A stretch of 64,000 nucleotides of DNA, from positions 328,143 through 392,142 of the forward strand of contig NZ_NXEJ01000001.1 of NCBI RefSeq assembly GCF_002915175.1, in the 5' to 3' direction. The notes under the pieces were generated by a model. It was given only the letters and a program-made list of their open reading frames with translations. It had not been told where the DNA came from and did no database searches. The number at the start of each line of letters is the position of its first letter. The stretch's first letter is position 1. Position numbers and translations under genes: made by a program. Source of the stretch: Agrobacterium rosae. GTDB taxonomy: Bacteria; Pseudomonadota; Alphaproteobacteria; Rhizobiales; Rhizobiaceae. Positions 26,580-34,341 of this stretch are shown piece by piece.

Positions 26580-27056
26580 GTGCGCACTATTTCCGATGAA
26601 GAACGACGCGAACTGAAAAGCGCGACAGAGACAAGCTACAAGTTGGGTGGGGGCGTCACCGACTTCCCGCATCTTACGCGCGTCAATGTTTCGACGCTCT
26701 CGAAGTACGCCAGCTTCAACGACGAAAATCAGGAAAACTTTATTCCGATTGATATCGCAATCGAGGCAGACCGCCGCGCGAAAAGCCCGATTGTCGTGAG
26801 CGCCATGGCACGGAAGCTTGGCTACCGGCTGGTTGTCGATGATGAATTGCAGCAAGAGCGCCGCGCCATCAATGATGCCGACATGATGGACCTGATGTCG
26901 GAATTTGCCGATGTCATCAAGGTTGTGCAGGACGCCAAGGCCAACAATACGCTTGGCACCGCCGCCGTCGCAAAGCGCATCACCAAAGAGGTTCACGAGC
27001 TTATCAGGGAACTGAAAGAGCTTGTCGTTAACGCCAAGGAGGGTGGCGCGCGATGA
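26580..27056 (+). CDS. CII-like phage regulatory protein
   Basis: 158 residues starting at GTG behind AGGGGTG. The arrangement of an N-terminal helical part (HLTRVNVSTLSKYASFNDENQENFIPIDIAIEADR) followed by SPIVVSAMARKLGYRLV resembles the Phage_CP76/CII family, in which a helix-turn-helix recognises early promoters. The C-terminus is a coiled coil. It is the first gene of the rightward early operon and overlaps the next by ATGA. The family call is by resemblance only. Confidence 0.6.
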   Translation: MRTISDEERRELKSATETSYKLGGGVTDFPHLTRVNVSTLSKYASFNDENQENFIPIDIAIEADRRAKSPIVVSAMARKLGYRLVVDDELQQERRAINDADMMDLMSEFADVIKVVQDAKANNTLGTAAVAKRITKEVHELIRELKELVVNAKEGGAR

Positions 27057-27274
27057 ACGTAGCAACCTCTCAAGTTGAAAGCTTCGATGTCCGCATGTCC
27101 CGGTTTGATGCGTTGCCGCCAGTCGTTCGCGAAGTCATCAACTCGGCTTCATTTGAATTTCACCCTGGCCTGGCGGAACGACTTTTGCGGCGCGGCGCAT
27201 CGGCTACCCGGTGTGCGGAACGTATTATCACCACTGATCGCGGGCTTTCCGTTCGGAAAGGTGGTGCGCAATGA
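27053..27274 (+). CDS. Small hypothetical prophage protein (73 aa)
   Basis: Overlaps its neighbours on both sides by four bases (ATGA), a strong sign of a real coupled gene. Basic and helical, with Arg-rich second half (GLAERLLRRGASATRCAERIITTDRG). Unrecognised. Confidence 0.6.
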   Translation: MNVATSQVESFDVRMSRFDALPPVVREVINSASFEFHPGLAERLLRRGASATRCAERIITTDRGLSVRKGGAQ

Positions 27275-28857
27275 CCTCCCAAACCCTGCCGCTGCCAAAA
27301 GAACAAGGTCTTTCCATTGTTGCCGCCGCTGTTCGCGATGGTGAGTACCGCTGTGCCACTCCAAATGAAGTGATTGCCGCCTGCAAGGCCATGGCTCAAC
27401 GCTATCTGACACGCGATGCAAAAGACGGAAACCTGTTTCGGCCCGGCGTCAACGCCATCGACATGATGGACCGGGCGCGCGCGCTCGGAAAGCTGCCGGA
27501 AGCAGACGCAGCAAGTCTGCCGGAACGCAAGGTGGCGACGGTTCGTGATCCGCAGACTGTCGATGCCGGAAACCGCTTGCGCAATTTGGATGAAGGCACC
27601 GTTCTGGCGCTGATGGAATCTTTCAAGGCTTACAGCCAGCAACAGCCCATCGTCGTGTACGGCAAAGAGACTGATGCAGTTGTTCGCCTCGGCGCAGGTG
27701 GTCACCGACTGGAAGCCTGCCGTCGCCTCGGCATCAAGGTTCTTTGCTTCCATGCAGGCGGCGATGAGCTGGACCGTCAGCTTTGCGAGATTGACGAAAA
27801 CCTAATTCGTGCCGACCTGACACCGTCCGACAAGGCGCTGTTTCTGGCGCGGCGCAAGGAAATCTATCTGATCAAGCACCCGGAAACGGCGAGGGGTGCT
27901 GCGCAAGCGAACGCATCGAATGCGGCGCAAGGACGTGGCGGACAAATTGTCCGTGACGTCAAAACCTTTACGGCGGCGACGGCGCAAGCAACGGGGCAGG
28001 ACGAACGCACCATTCGTCGTGATGTCGAGCGGGGCGAGAAGATTTCTGTCGCTGCCATTCAAATGCTGCGCGGGACTATCCACGACAAGGGTGTGACGCT
28101 CGACAAGCTCAAGAAGTTGGAAACGCCAGAATCGCAATTGATTTTCGCGCGTGAACTCATCGCTTCAGACAGGGCAAGGCGAGCAGAAACGAAGGAAATG
28201 CGCACGGCGCAACAGGCCAGCAACCGCGAATCGCGATTGCGGATGGTGAACCTCATTTCAGAACATGGCCGCAAAGCTGGAGGTGACATGCCGCGCGCGG
28301 CCTATCCTATCGGCTATGCAGACCCGGCATGGCCACAAGAAGCGTGGAGCGAGGAAACCGGGCAGGACAAGGGTCTGCGATATCCGTCGATGACGGTTGA
28401 GGACATCAAGGCACTATGCGCAGGCGATAATTCGCCCTTCACGCGCGATGCGGTTCTTCTGCTTTGGGTGACCGCCAATCGCCTGCCGGATGGCATCGCA
28501 GTGCTTGAAGCCTGGGGCTTCGAATTTGTTACATCTTGGGTCTGGGACAAGGTCAACATCGGCATGGGTCGTTGGTCGCGCGACCGGCACGAAATTTTGC
28601 TGATAGGAAAGCGCGGCAAAATCTCTCTGGCTCCTCTGCCTGGGACGCAGCCGCCAAGCCTCTATGCCGAAGCGAAGACGGAACACAGCCGCAAGCCTGT
28701 CTGGTATGCAGAACAGATTGACCGGCTGTGGCCGGGGCTGCGCAAGATAGAACTTTTTCAGCGGAAGGAAAGTCTAGCTGAAGGCGATGTCCGCCTGAAT
28801 GGCCTGTGGGATTTTTGGGGCAATCAGGCCGGATCACCGGAAAGCGAGGCGACATGA
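27271..28857 (+). CDS. ParB/IbrB-like domain fused to MT-A70 adenine methyltransferase
   Basis: 528-residue two-domain protein. The first part (about residues 60-300) has a ParB/sulfiredoxin-like fold: QQPIVVYG, VRLGAGGHRLEACRRLGI (ParB-type GxxR motif), CEIDENLIRADLTPSDKALFLARRKEIY, and a helix-turn-helix-like TAQATGQDERTIRRDVERGEK. The last 190 residues form an MT-A70 N6-adenine methyltransferase with catalytic DPAW (usual DPPW), LLLWVTANRLPDGIAVLEAWGFEFVTSWVW, and RDRHEILLIGKRG. It probably methylates phage DNA for protection or regulation. It is followed at once by an IbrA-like gene, recalling the IbrB/IbrA pair. The role is inferred. Confidence 0.85.
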   Translation: MTSQTLPLPKEQGLSIVAAAVRDGEYRCATPNEVIAACKAMAQRYLTRDAKDGNLFRPGVNAIDMMDRARALGKLPEADAASLPERKVATVRDPQTVDAGNRLRNLDEGTVLALMESFKAYSQQQPIVVYGKETDAVVRLGAGGHRLEACRRLGIKVLCFHAGGDELDRQLCEIDENLIRADLTPSDKALFLARRKEIYLIKHPETARGAAQANASNAAQGRGGQIVRDVKTFTAATAQATGQDERTIRRDVERGEKISVAAIQMLRGTIHDKGVTLDKLKKLETPESQLIFARELIASDRARRAETKEMRTAQQASNRESRLRMVNLISEHGRKAGGDMPRAAYPIGYADPAWPQEAWSEETGQDKGLRYPSMTVEDIKALCAGDNSPFTRDAVLLLWVTANRLPDGIAVLEAWGFEFVTSWVWDKVNIGMGRWSRDRHEILLIGKRGKISLAPLPGTQPPSLYAEAKTEHSRKPVWYAEQIDRLWPGLRKIELFQRKESLAEGDVRLNGLWDFWGNQAGSPESEAT

Positions 28858-29918
28858 TGTATGTCTCTCGCGCTCCCGAGATTGATGCGTTGATTGCCCA
28901 TGATTGCCCTGTCGCCATCGGCGTTTCAGGCGGCAAGGACAGCCAAGCGGCGGCTTTGGCGACTTTCCAGTATCTTGACGCCATCGGCCATGCTGGCCCT
29001 CGCATTCTTATCCATGCCGATCTCGGATTGGTTGAGTGGAACGACAGTCTTCCGATTTGCGAAGAACTCGCAGACCATCTGCGGTGTGATCTCATCGTAG
29101 TGCGGCGCAAGGCCGGTGGGCTGATGGAACGCTGGGAAAGCCGTTGGGTATCCAGCAAAGTTCGTTATGAACTGCTTTCAACGGTTACGCTTGTGCCGTG
29201 CTGGTCAACGCCGGACATGCGGTTCTGCACTTCGGAACTTAAAACGCATGTCATCATAGCTGATCTTAAAAAGCGTTATCCAGATCAGGAAATCATCAAC
29301 GTAACAGGCATTCGCCGCGCCGAAAGTCGCAACCGTTCGCGGATGGCGATTTGCGACGGTGATGCGAAAAGCAGGGTCTGGAACTGGCGTCCTATTCTCG
29401 ACTGGAGCGAAGAGGAAGTCTTTGCCGCCATCGATGCCAGCGGTTTACGTCCGCATCCTGCGTATCGTGAGTTTGGCATGGGGCGCGTGTCCTGCCGCTA
29501 CTGCATCATGTCGAATGTATCGGATTTTGCGGCAGCTTCCGCTCAACCTGAAAGCCACGATCTGTATCGCCGTATGGTGGCGCTTGAGGCAGATAGCGGT
29601 TTCGCATTCCAGGGTGCGCGCTGGCTTGGCGATGTCGCACCCCAGCTGCTCGACGGTGATCTTTCTAAACGGCTGGCGTCCGCCAAGCGGCTCGCTGTGA
29701 TCCGGCGCGAACTTGAGGCGCATATCACGCCCGAAATGAAATACGTCAAAGGCTGGCCCTTACGCATGCTGACGAATGATGAGGCCGAACGGCTTTCATT
29801 CATCCGGCGCAACGTGGCTGGCCTCTACGGCTTTGAAAGCTCGGTTCTCTACCCCGACGAAATTCACGCTCGCTACGCCGATCTTCTGGACGAGAAATCT
29901 AGGAAGGTCGCCGCATGA
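28854..29918 (+). CDS. PAPS-reductase-family (IbrA-like) protein
   Basis: 354 residues with the PP-loop ATP-binding motif GVSGGKDSQAAA near the start, then DLGLVEWNDSLPICEELA, PCWSTPDMRFCTSELKTHVI, VTGIRRAESRNR and CRYCIM. These match the phosphoadenosine-phosphosulfate reductase fold as seen in IbrA/DndC-type proteins, not the assimilatory enzyme. It likely adenylates or thiolates a substrate such as nucleic acid, but the substrate is unknown. The ATG at 28854 overlaps the methyltransferase stop (ATGATG), and the stop overlaps the next gene. Confidence 0.85.
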   Translation: MMYVSRAPEIDALIAHDCPVAIGVSGGKDSQAAALATFQYLDAIGHAGPRILIHADLGLVEWNDSLPICEELADHLRCDLIVVRRKAGGLMERWESRWVSSKVRYELLSTVTLVPCWSTPDMRFCTSELKTHVIIADLKKRYPDQEIINVTGIRRAESRNRSRMAICDGDAKSRVWNWRPILDWSEEEVFAAIDASGLRPHPAYREFGMGRVSCRYCIMSNVSDFAAASAQPESHDLYRRMVALEADSGFAFQGARWLGDVAPQLLDGDLSKRLASAKRLAVIRRELEAHITPEMKYVKGWPLRMLTNDEAERLSFIRRNVAGLYGFESSVLYPDEIHARYADLLDEKSRKVAA

Positions 29919-30469
29919 CGACAGGGGCGCAGGGGGCGCGGGACCGGGAAAAAGCGCGGGTTTCCAGATTGATCGATATTGCCAACCGTTGCCATGGCGA
30001 CCGTTGGGAAATCGATTTCGATGGACAGCAGACGAATATCATCGCCAAGCGGTCATCTGGTGAGCAAGACGTGATCTGCACCATATCAGGGACAGCATTG
30101 CCGGAAGAAATCGAGATGATCAGCGGCGCGTTGCAAAACGTGGTGATGTTCCTCGATATTCGCCGTCGCGCCATCATGGCTTTGAAACAGAACCAGCCAA
30201 CGCAGGGCGCGCAACAGGCGAGCCGCATGCGGGACGGTGACTTTGCCGCCAACGCGGCGATCTTGTGCGCAGAGCCTCTGTTTCAGCGGTTCCTTGAGCG
30301 GCGGGATCGCGACGGCTCTGCCATCCACAACAAGGAACAAGCCGACGCCGTTTTAAAGCGGCTGATCGGCATGACCTCCAAGAAACAACTTAACACTCAA
30401 GAGCCGGCGCAGACGGCGTTTATCGATCTGCGGGCCGACTTCGACATATGGAAAAGGGGGCAGGCATGA
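29915..30469 (+). CDS. Hypothetical prophage protein (184 aa)
   Basis: Unrecognised. Soluble alpha/beta protein with segments RWEIDFDGQQTNIIAKR, CTISGTALPEEIEMI and a helical second half. Coupled by ATGA on both sides inside the early operon. Position between modification and replication genes suggests an early accessory function, no more. Confidence 0.65.
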   Translation: MTTGAQGARDREKARVSRLIDIANRCHGDRWEIDFDGQQTNIIAKRSSGEQDVICTISGTALPEEIEMISGALQNVVMFLDIRRRAIMALKQNQPTQGAQQASRMRDGDFAANAAILCAEPLFQRFLERRDRDGSAIHNKEQADAVLKRLIGMTSKKQLNTQEPAQTAFIDLRADFDIWKRGQA

Positions 30470-30759
30470 CGGGGATGCTGCCAATTATCGAGTTATTGGA
30501 AGACTGTGAGACGGACGCGAAGCGGGCGCAATGGTTGTTGCAGGTGCCAAGCTTCGTCTTCTATCGCAGCCAGATGGATATTCGTCGCGTGTTGCGCGCG
30601 GCGGGCTTCCTCAAGGGTGTCGAGCTTCTGGAGATGGAGTTTACGCTGCTCGTCGCTACGCGTGGCGCGGACGGACAGCCACCTGCGGAAGTGGTCACAA
30701 ATTTGAATGCGATGCGCGCCTTCATGCGAACGCTGGTGCGGAAAGGCGGTTTGGTATGA
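30466..30759 (+). CDS. Hypothetical prophage protein (97 aa)
   Basis: Starts at the ATG overlapping the previous stop. Helical protein (IIELLEDCETDAKRAQWLLQVPSFVFYRSQMDIRRVLRAAG) without known motif. Overlaps the next gene at ATGA. An early-operon gene, possibly involved in replication control, by place only. Confidence 0.6.
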   Translation: MTGMLPIIELLEDCETDAKRAQWLLQVPSFVFYRSQMDIRRVLRAAGFLKGVELLEMEFTLLVATRGADGQPPAEVVTNLNAMRAFMRTLVRKGGLV

Positions 30760-31973
30760 GCGAACCTACCATTCGGCGTGGGGTGCGCAATGCGCGCTAT
30801 ACCACCCTTCCCAACCATGTGTTCGAGGACACACGTCTGTCGATGGATGCGCGCTGGCTGCTGGGCTATCTTCTTTCGAAGCCAGACAACTGGACCGTTG
30901 TCGTCGGCGACATCATCAAAAAGGGCAATTGCGGGCGGGACAAGGCCCGCAAAATGATCGCGGAACTGGTTGATATTGGTTACGCGGAACGCGAACAGAC
31001 GCGCGAAGATGGCCGTTTCAGCGCCACTGCCTTGGTTATTTTCGATGAGCCTCGCAGCGAAGGTGCAGCCTCCGAAACGGTAGGTGTTGCATCTTTACCG
31101 CAGACTGAAATGCCGTCGCCGGTAAAGCCGTCGCCGGATTCACCGTCGCCGGTAAAATCGGCACCTAGTAATAACTCACACTTAGAAAATACTGATTATC
31201 AGCAAGAGGGAGATGCGCCCGAAGCTGATTTGAAAAGCGATGAAGACCCGAAGGCCGTGGCGCGGTCGTTCAAGCGTTGGTACGGCGATTGGCCCACCCG
31301 CAAGGTGGACAGCGCCTATGCTGCCGAAAAGGCGTGGTTTGCTCTGACGGCGGAGCAACGGGCCGAATGCATCGCGAAATCTCCGACCTACATCGAACGT
31401 GCCAACGCAGCGAAGGGCGTGAAGGTGCCGTATGCCGGGCCGTACCTGACCGGCAGGGATTGGGAAAAGCTCGAAGACCCGAAATCCGATATTGCTGTGC
31501 CGCAGGTGCATAACCCCTACACGCGGCCATGGCATGCCGGACGCTGCGCTGAACTGCTGCGGCCCATTGCGCAGACCATGCCGCAGCTTACGCCGTTCCA
31601 GCGCCAGATTGTTGAGAAAGGCGGCGCTGCGGCGGAAGCAGAGCTTGCAGACCGTCGCCGCAAGTACGGATGGCCGAAGGTCAACACGATGGATGAGCGG
31701 GCAGGGGATCGGAAAGGCGTCACTGTCAGCCCGCAGCTTCTCCGGGTTTCCGAAGCCTTTGACACGGTTCGCCGGGACAGCGAGCTGGCTTCGGCATGGA
31801 AGCGTTTCTTCGACAAGGCTGGGCTGCCACTGCCAGCGATGCCTACGGGCCTTGACTGGCTGTTCTTCCCGCCAGTGCCAGTAGACGTGACGGATTTGGA
31901 TTTGGCGGTTTCCGAAGCTTGGGACGCCTTCGGACAGCAGATTAACGAGGGGCGCGAAAATGATGCAGCATAA
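30756..31973 (+). CDS. Phage replication-type protein with winged helix (HTH_36-like)
   Basis: 405 residues from the ATG at 30756 (a longer upstream frame is out of keeping with coupling). The first 95 residues form a winged helix typical of phage replication initiators: MSEPTIRRGVRNARYTTLPN, LSMDARWLLGYLLSKPDNW, KGNCGRDKARKMIAELVDIGYAE. A low-complexity linker with repeated SPSPVK follows (bases 31108-31160, near-perfect 14-base repeats). The helical C-terminus has KRWYGDWPT and could be a helicase-loader-like part. It likely starts or assists phage DNA replication; no helicase motif is seen. Confidence 0.7.
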   Translation: MSEPTIRRGVRNARYTTLPNHVFEDTRLSMDARWLLGYLLSKPDNWTVVVGDIIKKGNCGRDKARKMIAELVDIGYAEREQTREDGRFSATALVIFDEPRSEGAASETVGVASLPQTEMPSPVKPSPDSPSPVKSAPSNNSHLENTDYQQEGDAPEADLKSDEDPKAVARSFKRWYGDWPTRKVDSAYAAEKAWFALTAEQRAECIAKSPTYIERANAAKGVKVPYAGPYLTGRDWEKLEDPKSDIAVPQVHNPYTRPWHAGRCAELLRPIAQTMPQLTPFQRQIVEKGGAAAEAELADRRRKYGWPKVNTMDERAGDRKGVTVSPQLLRVSEAFDTVRRDSELASAWKRFFDKAGLPLPAMPTGLDWLFFPPVPVDVTDLDLAVSEAWDAFGQQINEGRENDAA

Positions 31974-32613
31974 GTTCGAGGATATCTCCCAGCATGTATC
32001 TTTGCGCGGTCTGCTAAAGCTGGATCGTATCGCTACAGAAGCCGCTCAAGTGGCAAGGGAACGCGAATCAGCCCGGATGGAAGTGGCGCTGGCGCATACT
32101 GATTCTAGTTGGATCATCGTGCAGGTTGCCTTCGGGCACGAAACCGCTGTGGAAAAAGAGATGCAGGACGCTGGTATTGAGGCGTGTGTTCCAATGCGTA
32201 TGGGGCCGGAAAGGAAGCGCAACCGGAAGCGCATTCCACCGTCTTTGATGCCGGTCTTTAATGGGCTGGTGTTCGTATGGTGCCGCCGTATAGGGGAGGC
32301 AATGCGCGGTATTCTTAGCTTTGAACACGTTAGAAAGATCGTCATGAATGGCGAGAAAGCGGTAGCGTTCTCGACCGACGCTGTGAACAATTTCAAGAAG
32401 ATGGCTGCGGACGGTGAGTATGACTGGGATCGAAATGCAGGAGTTTTCAACAAGGGCGATAAGGTTCGTCTGACGAGTGGGCCGTTCATTGGCTACGAGG
32501 TTCGCATTGAAGCTTTTGCGGGCGCTGGCAATGGTGACGCAGTCGTGAGCATCCCCATTTTTGGAAAGCCGGAGGTGTTTAACATGCCTCTTGTCATGCT
32601 CGAAAAAGTGTGA
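31960..32613 (+). CDS. NusG/RfaH-like transcription antiterminator
   Basis: 217 residues. The NGN domain begins at about residue 49 (WIIVQVAFGHETAVEKEMQDAGIEACVPM) and includes MPVFNGLVFVW and GILSFEHVRKIVMNGEKAV. The KOW domain is FNKGDKVRLTSGPFIGYEVRIEAF, ending KPEVFNMPLVMLEKV. This is the architecture of specialised NusG paralogues (RfaH, LoaP), which ride on RNA polymerase. It is the last early gene, immediately before a strong terminator and the late operon, the place of lambda Q. I infer a role as late antiterminator. Start 31963 is an alternative. Confidence 0.85.
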   Translation: MMQHKFEDISQHVSLRGLLKLDRIATEAAQVARERESARMEVALAHTDSSWIIVQVAFGHETAVEKEMQDAGIEACVPMRMGPERKRNRKRIPPSLMPVFNGLVFVWCRRIGEAMRGILSFEHVRKIVMNGEKAVAFSTDAVNNFKKMAADGEYDWDRNAGVFNKGDKVRLTSGPFIGYEVRIEAFAGAGNGDAVVSIPIFGKPEVFNMPLVMLEKV

Positions 32614-32647
32614 GTAAAAGATGCGCATGGTCGATCCGGTTCTTAGT

Positions 32648-32700
32648 GGCGGTTACGCTCGCGCCCGGACCCAACCCTGACAGTCTCACTTGAATGAGAC
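32648..32700 (+). promoter_or_regulatory. Possible recruitment element of the NusG-like protein
   Basis: GGCGGTTACGCT (32648-32659) shares GGCGGT plus CG with the RfaH ops element (GGCGGTAGnnT). A perfect GTCTCA-N6-TGAGAC hairpin lies 24 bases further on (32683-32700). Both lie between the NusG-like gene and a strong terminator. The call is tentative. Confidence 0.3.
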
Positions 32701-32737
32701 ACCGATTCAGGGCCGAAGCTACCGCTATGGAATTTTG

Positions 32738-32765
32738 AAAGGCGACCCTAATCCGGTCGCCTTTT
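32738..32765 (+). terminator. Strong terminator between early and late genes
   Basis: AAAGGCGACC (32738-32747) and GGTCGCCTTT (32755-32764) form a perfect 10-bp stem with a 7-base loop, ending in five T. It would stop early transcription just before the head genes unless antiterminated. Confidence 0.85.
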
Positions 32766-32801
32766 TGCATTCTATAGGTTGGTCAACTGCGGGGTTCGGC
32801 T

Positions 32802-33374
32802 ATGGCAGGCATCATCACCATAAAGTGGGCCGACCGAAACCTTGCTATGTACGGCAAGCGGCTGGAAAAGCTGAACCGGCAATTCCCGACCGTACTGCCA
32901 CGCATCGTCAATCAGGTCGGCAATCGCTCGAAGACGATTGTCATTCGTGAACTGACGCAGCAGACAGGCTTGCCAAGGGCCGTCATCGTTCGTGCCATCG
33001 GCAATCCACTGGCAGCACGTCCCGGTCGCTACGCCTATGACATGATCACGCGGGGCGGTAACATTCGCCTCAAGTATCTACGGCCACGGGAAACGCCATC
33101 GGGTGTTGTCGCAAGACCATTCGGCAAGGCCACGCTCTATCCGGGTGCATTCCTTCGCGGCGGTCTGTTTCCAGACCGTAAGGACGTGCCGGACTTCAAC
33201 GGTCATGCCTACTACCGTCTGAACAAGTCCGGCACGAAGATCACCTTTGCTCGGTCTGGTGTCTTCATCCCGGTAGAGATGACGAGTGGCGCGACGGTTG
33301 CTGCCTTCCAGCGCGTTGCCGCGCCGCTTCTGGATCAACGCGTCAGTGCTGTCTTGGACAAGCTGGTCCCGTAG
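32802..33374 (+). CDS. Minor tail protein Z-like (prophage)
   Basis: 190 residues. The pattern LPRIVNQVGNRSKTIVIRELTQQTGLPRAVIVRAIG with a following beta-rich part and FARSGVFIPVEMTSGATVAAFQ resembles the minor tail protein Z / tail-completion family. Basic, no membrane segment. It lies ahead of the terminase genes, an early position also found in other mosaic phages. Preceded by a strong terminator and followed by a 232-base gap. Confidence 0.65.
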   Translation: MAGIITIKWADRNLAMYGKRLEKLNRQFPTVLPRIVNQVGNRSKTIVIRELTQQTGLPRAVIVRAIGNPLAARPGRYAYDMITRGGNIRLKYLRPRETPSGVVARPFGKATLYPGAFLRGGLFPDRKDVPDFNGHAYYRLNKSGTKITFARSGVFIPVEMTSGATVAAFQRVAAPLLDQRVSAVLDKLVP

Positions 33375-33606
33375 CTTCGCAAACGGTCAAAAGTTATGCG
33401 GTCTAACCTGCTGTCCTGCTTCGAAAAACCGGGACGGTGGCTTGTCTGATGCCGGTTTGTGTCAAAATCGCAACACTCCCGTACCCCCCTCGGTTGGGTC
33501 CTTCCCCAAAAGAGGTCAACTAGCGGGTAAGCGCGACTGCGGGATTTCTCGCTTTGCAAAAAATTATAGGGGGATTCCCCCGCCTTTTCAGTGGAATCGG
33601 AATCAG
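33375..33606. other. Spacer before terminase with G/C inverted repeat (cos/pac candidate)
   Basis: 232 bases with no gene. GGGGG (33569-33573), ATT, CCCCC (33577-33581) is a perfect inverted repeat 26 bases before the terminase small subunit. Packaging sites are commonly next to this gene. Nothing further supports it. Confidence 0.3.
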
Positions 33607-34341
33607 ATGGCAAAGAGCTATCCTGACGATCTTCGCATGCAGGTCATCGCCTACATTGACGAAGGCCATACAGTCCGCGAAGCCGCAGAGAAATTCGGCG
33701 TAAGCCCAAGCTTTGCAGCGAAATCGCACAAGAAACACGTCGATGCGGGCGAAACCGGCCCGATTGATGAGGCTGATACACCAGATGAGTTACCAGCGCC
33801 TGCCGACGATGGGGAAATATCGGGGCTTGAACTGGCCGACCTTCTTGGGGTTTCGAAGCGGGCTGTCTCTGATTTTGTCGAGCGTGGAATCGTGGTGAAG
33901 ACAGAACGGAATCGCTACGACATGCGCCGTTCAATCCAGTTGTACTGCGAGCATCTTAGAACGATGGCGGCGGGCCGCAGCGGTGATGGTGCCGATGCTT
34001 TGACGACAGAGCGCGCACGTTTGGCTCGTGAGCAAGCTGACCAAACAGCGATGAAGAATGCGGCCATGCGTCGTGAGATGATTCCAATAACGGACGTGCG
34101 GCATGAATGGACTTCGATTGGTCGGCGTATTCGAAACGGCATCATGTCCGTTCCTTCGCGGTGTCGCCAGATGCTTCCGCACCTCACGACTTTTGATGTT
34201 GACGTGATCGACCGAGAACTCCGGTCGGCGCTTTCCGATCTGGGTGAACAGGACGATGACAGAAGCGTTGACGCTGCTGCGGAAAGCGTTGTGGGAGAGC
34301 CTGCAACCGCCGCCGAAATTGAGGCTATCGAAATGGATTGA
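33607..34341 (+). CDS. Terminase small subunit (Nu1-like) with extra N-terminal HTH
   Basis: Recognises phage DNA for packaging. 244 residues from the ATG at 33607. Residues 1-45 (SYPDDLRMQVIAYIDEGHTVREAAEKFGVSPSF) look like the helix-turn-helix of IS630-type transposases. After an acidic linker, residues 75-160 form the Nu1 domain: GLELADLLGVSKRAVSDFVERGI, RLAREQADQTAMKNAAMRREMIP. The tail holds MSVPSRCRQMLPHL, typical of this family. An upstream in-frame stretch to 33286 is rejected. Overlaps the large subunit by about 85 bases. Confidence 0.85.
   Translation: MAKSYPDDLRMQVIAYIDEGHTVREAAEKFGVSPSFAAKSHKKHVDAGETGPIDEADTPDELPAPADDGEISGLELADLLGVSKRAVSDFVERGIVVKTERNRYDMRRSIQLYCEHLRTMAAGRSGDGADALTTERARLAREQADQTAMKNAAMRREMIPITDVRHEWTSIGRRIRNGIMSVPSRCRQMLPHLTTFDVDVIDRELRSALSDLGEQDDDRSVDAAAESVVGEPATAAEIEAIEMD

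Noticed and set aside
31108-31160. Short direct repeats (CCGTCGCCGGTAAA) as possible replication iterons
   Set aside because: They encode the low-complexity SPSPVK linker of the replication-type protein; only two good copies exist, so an origin is not claimed.
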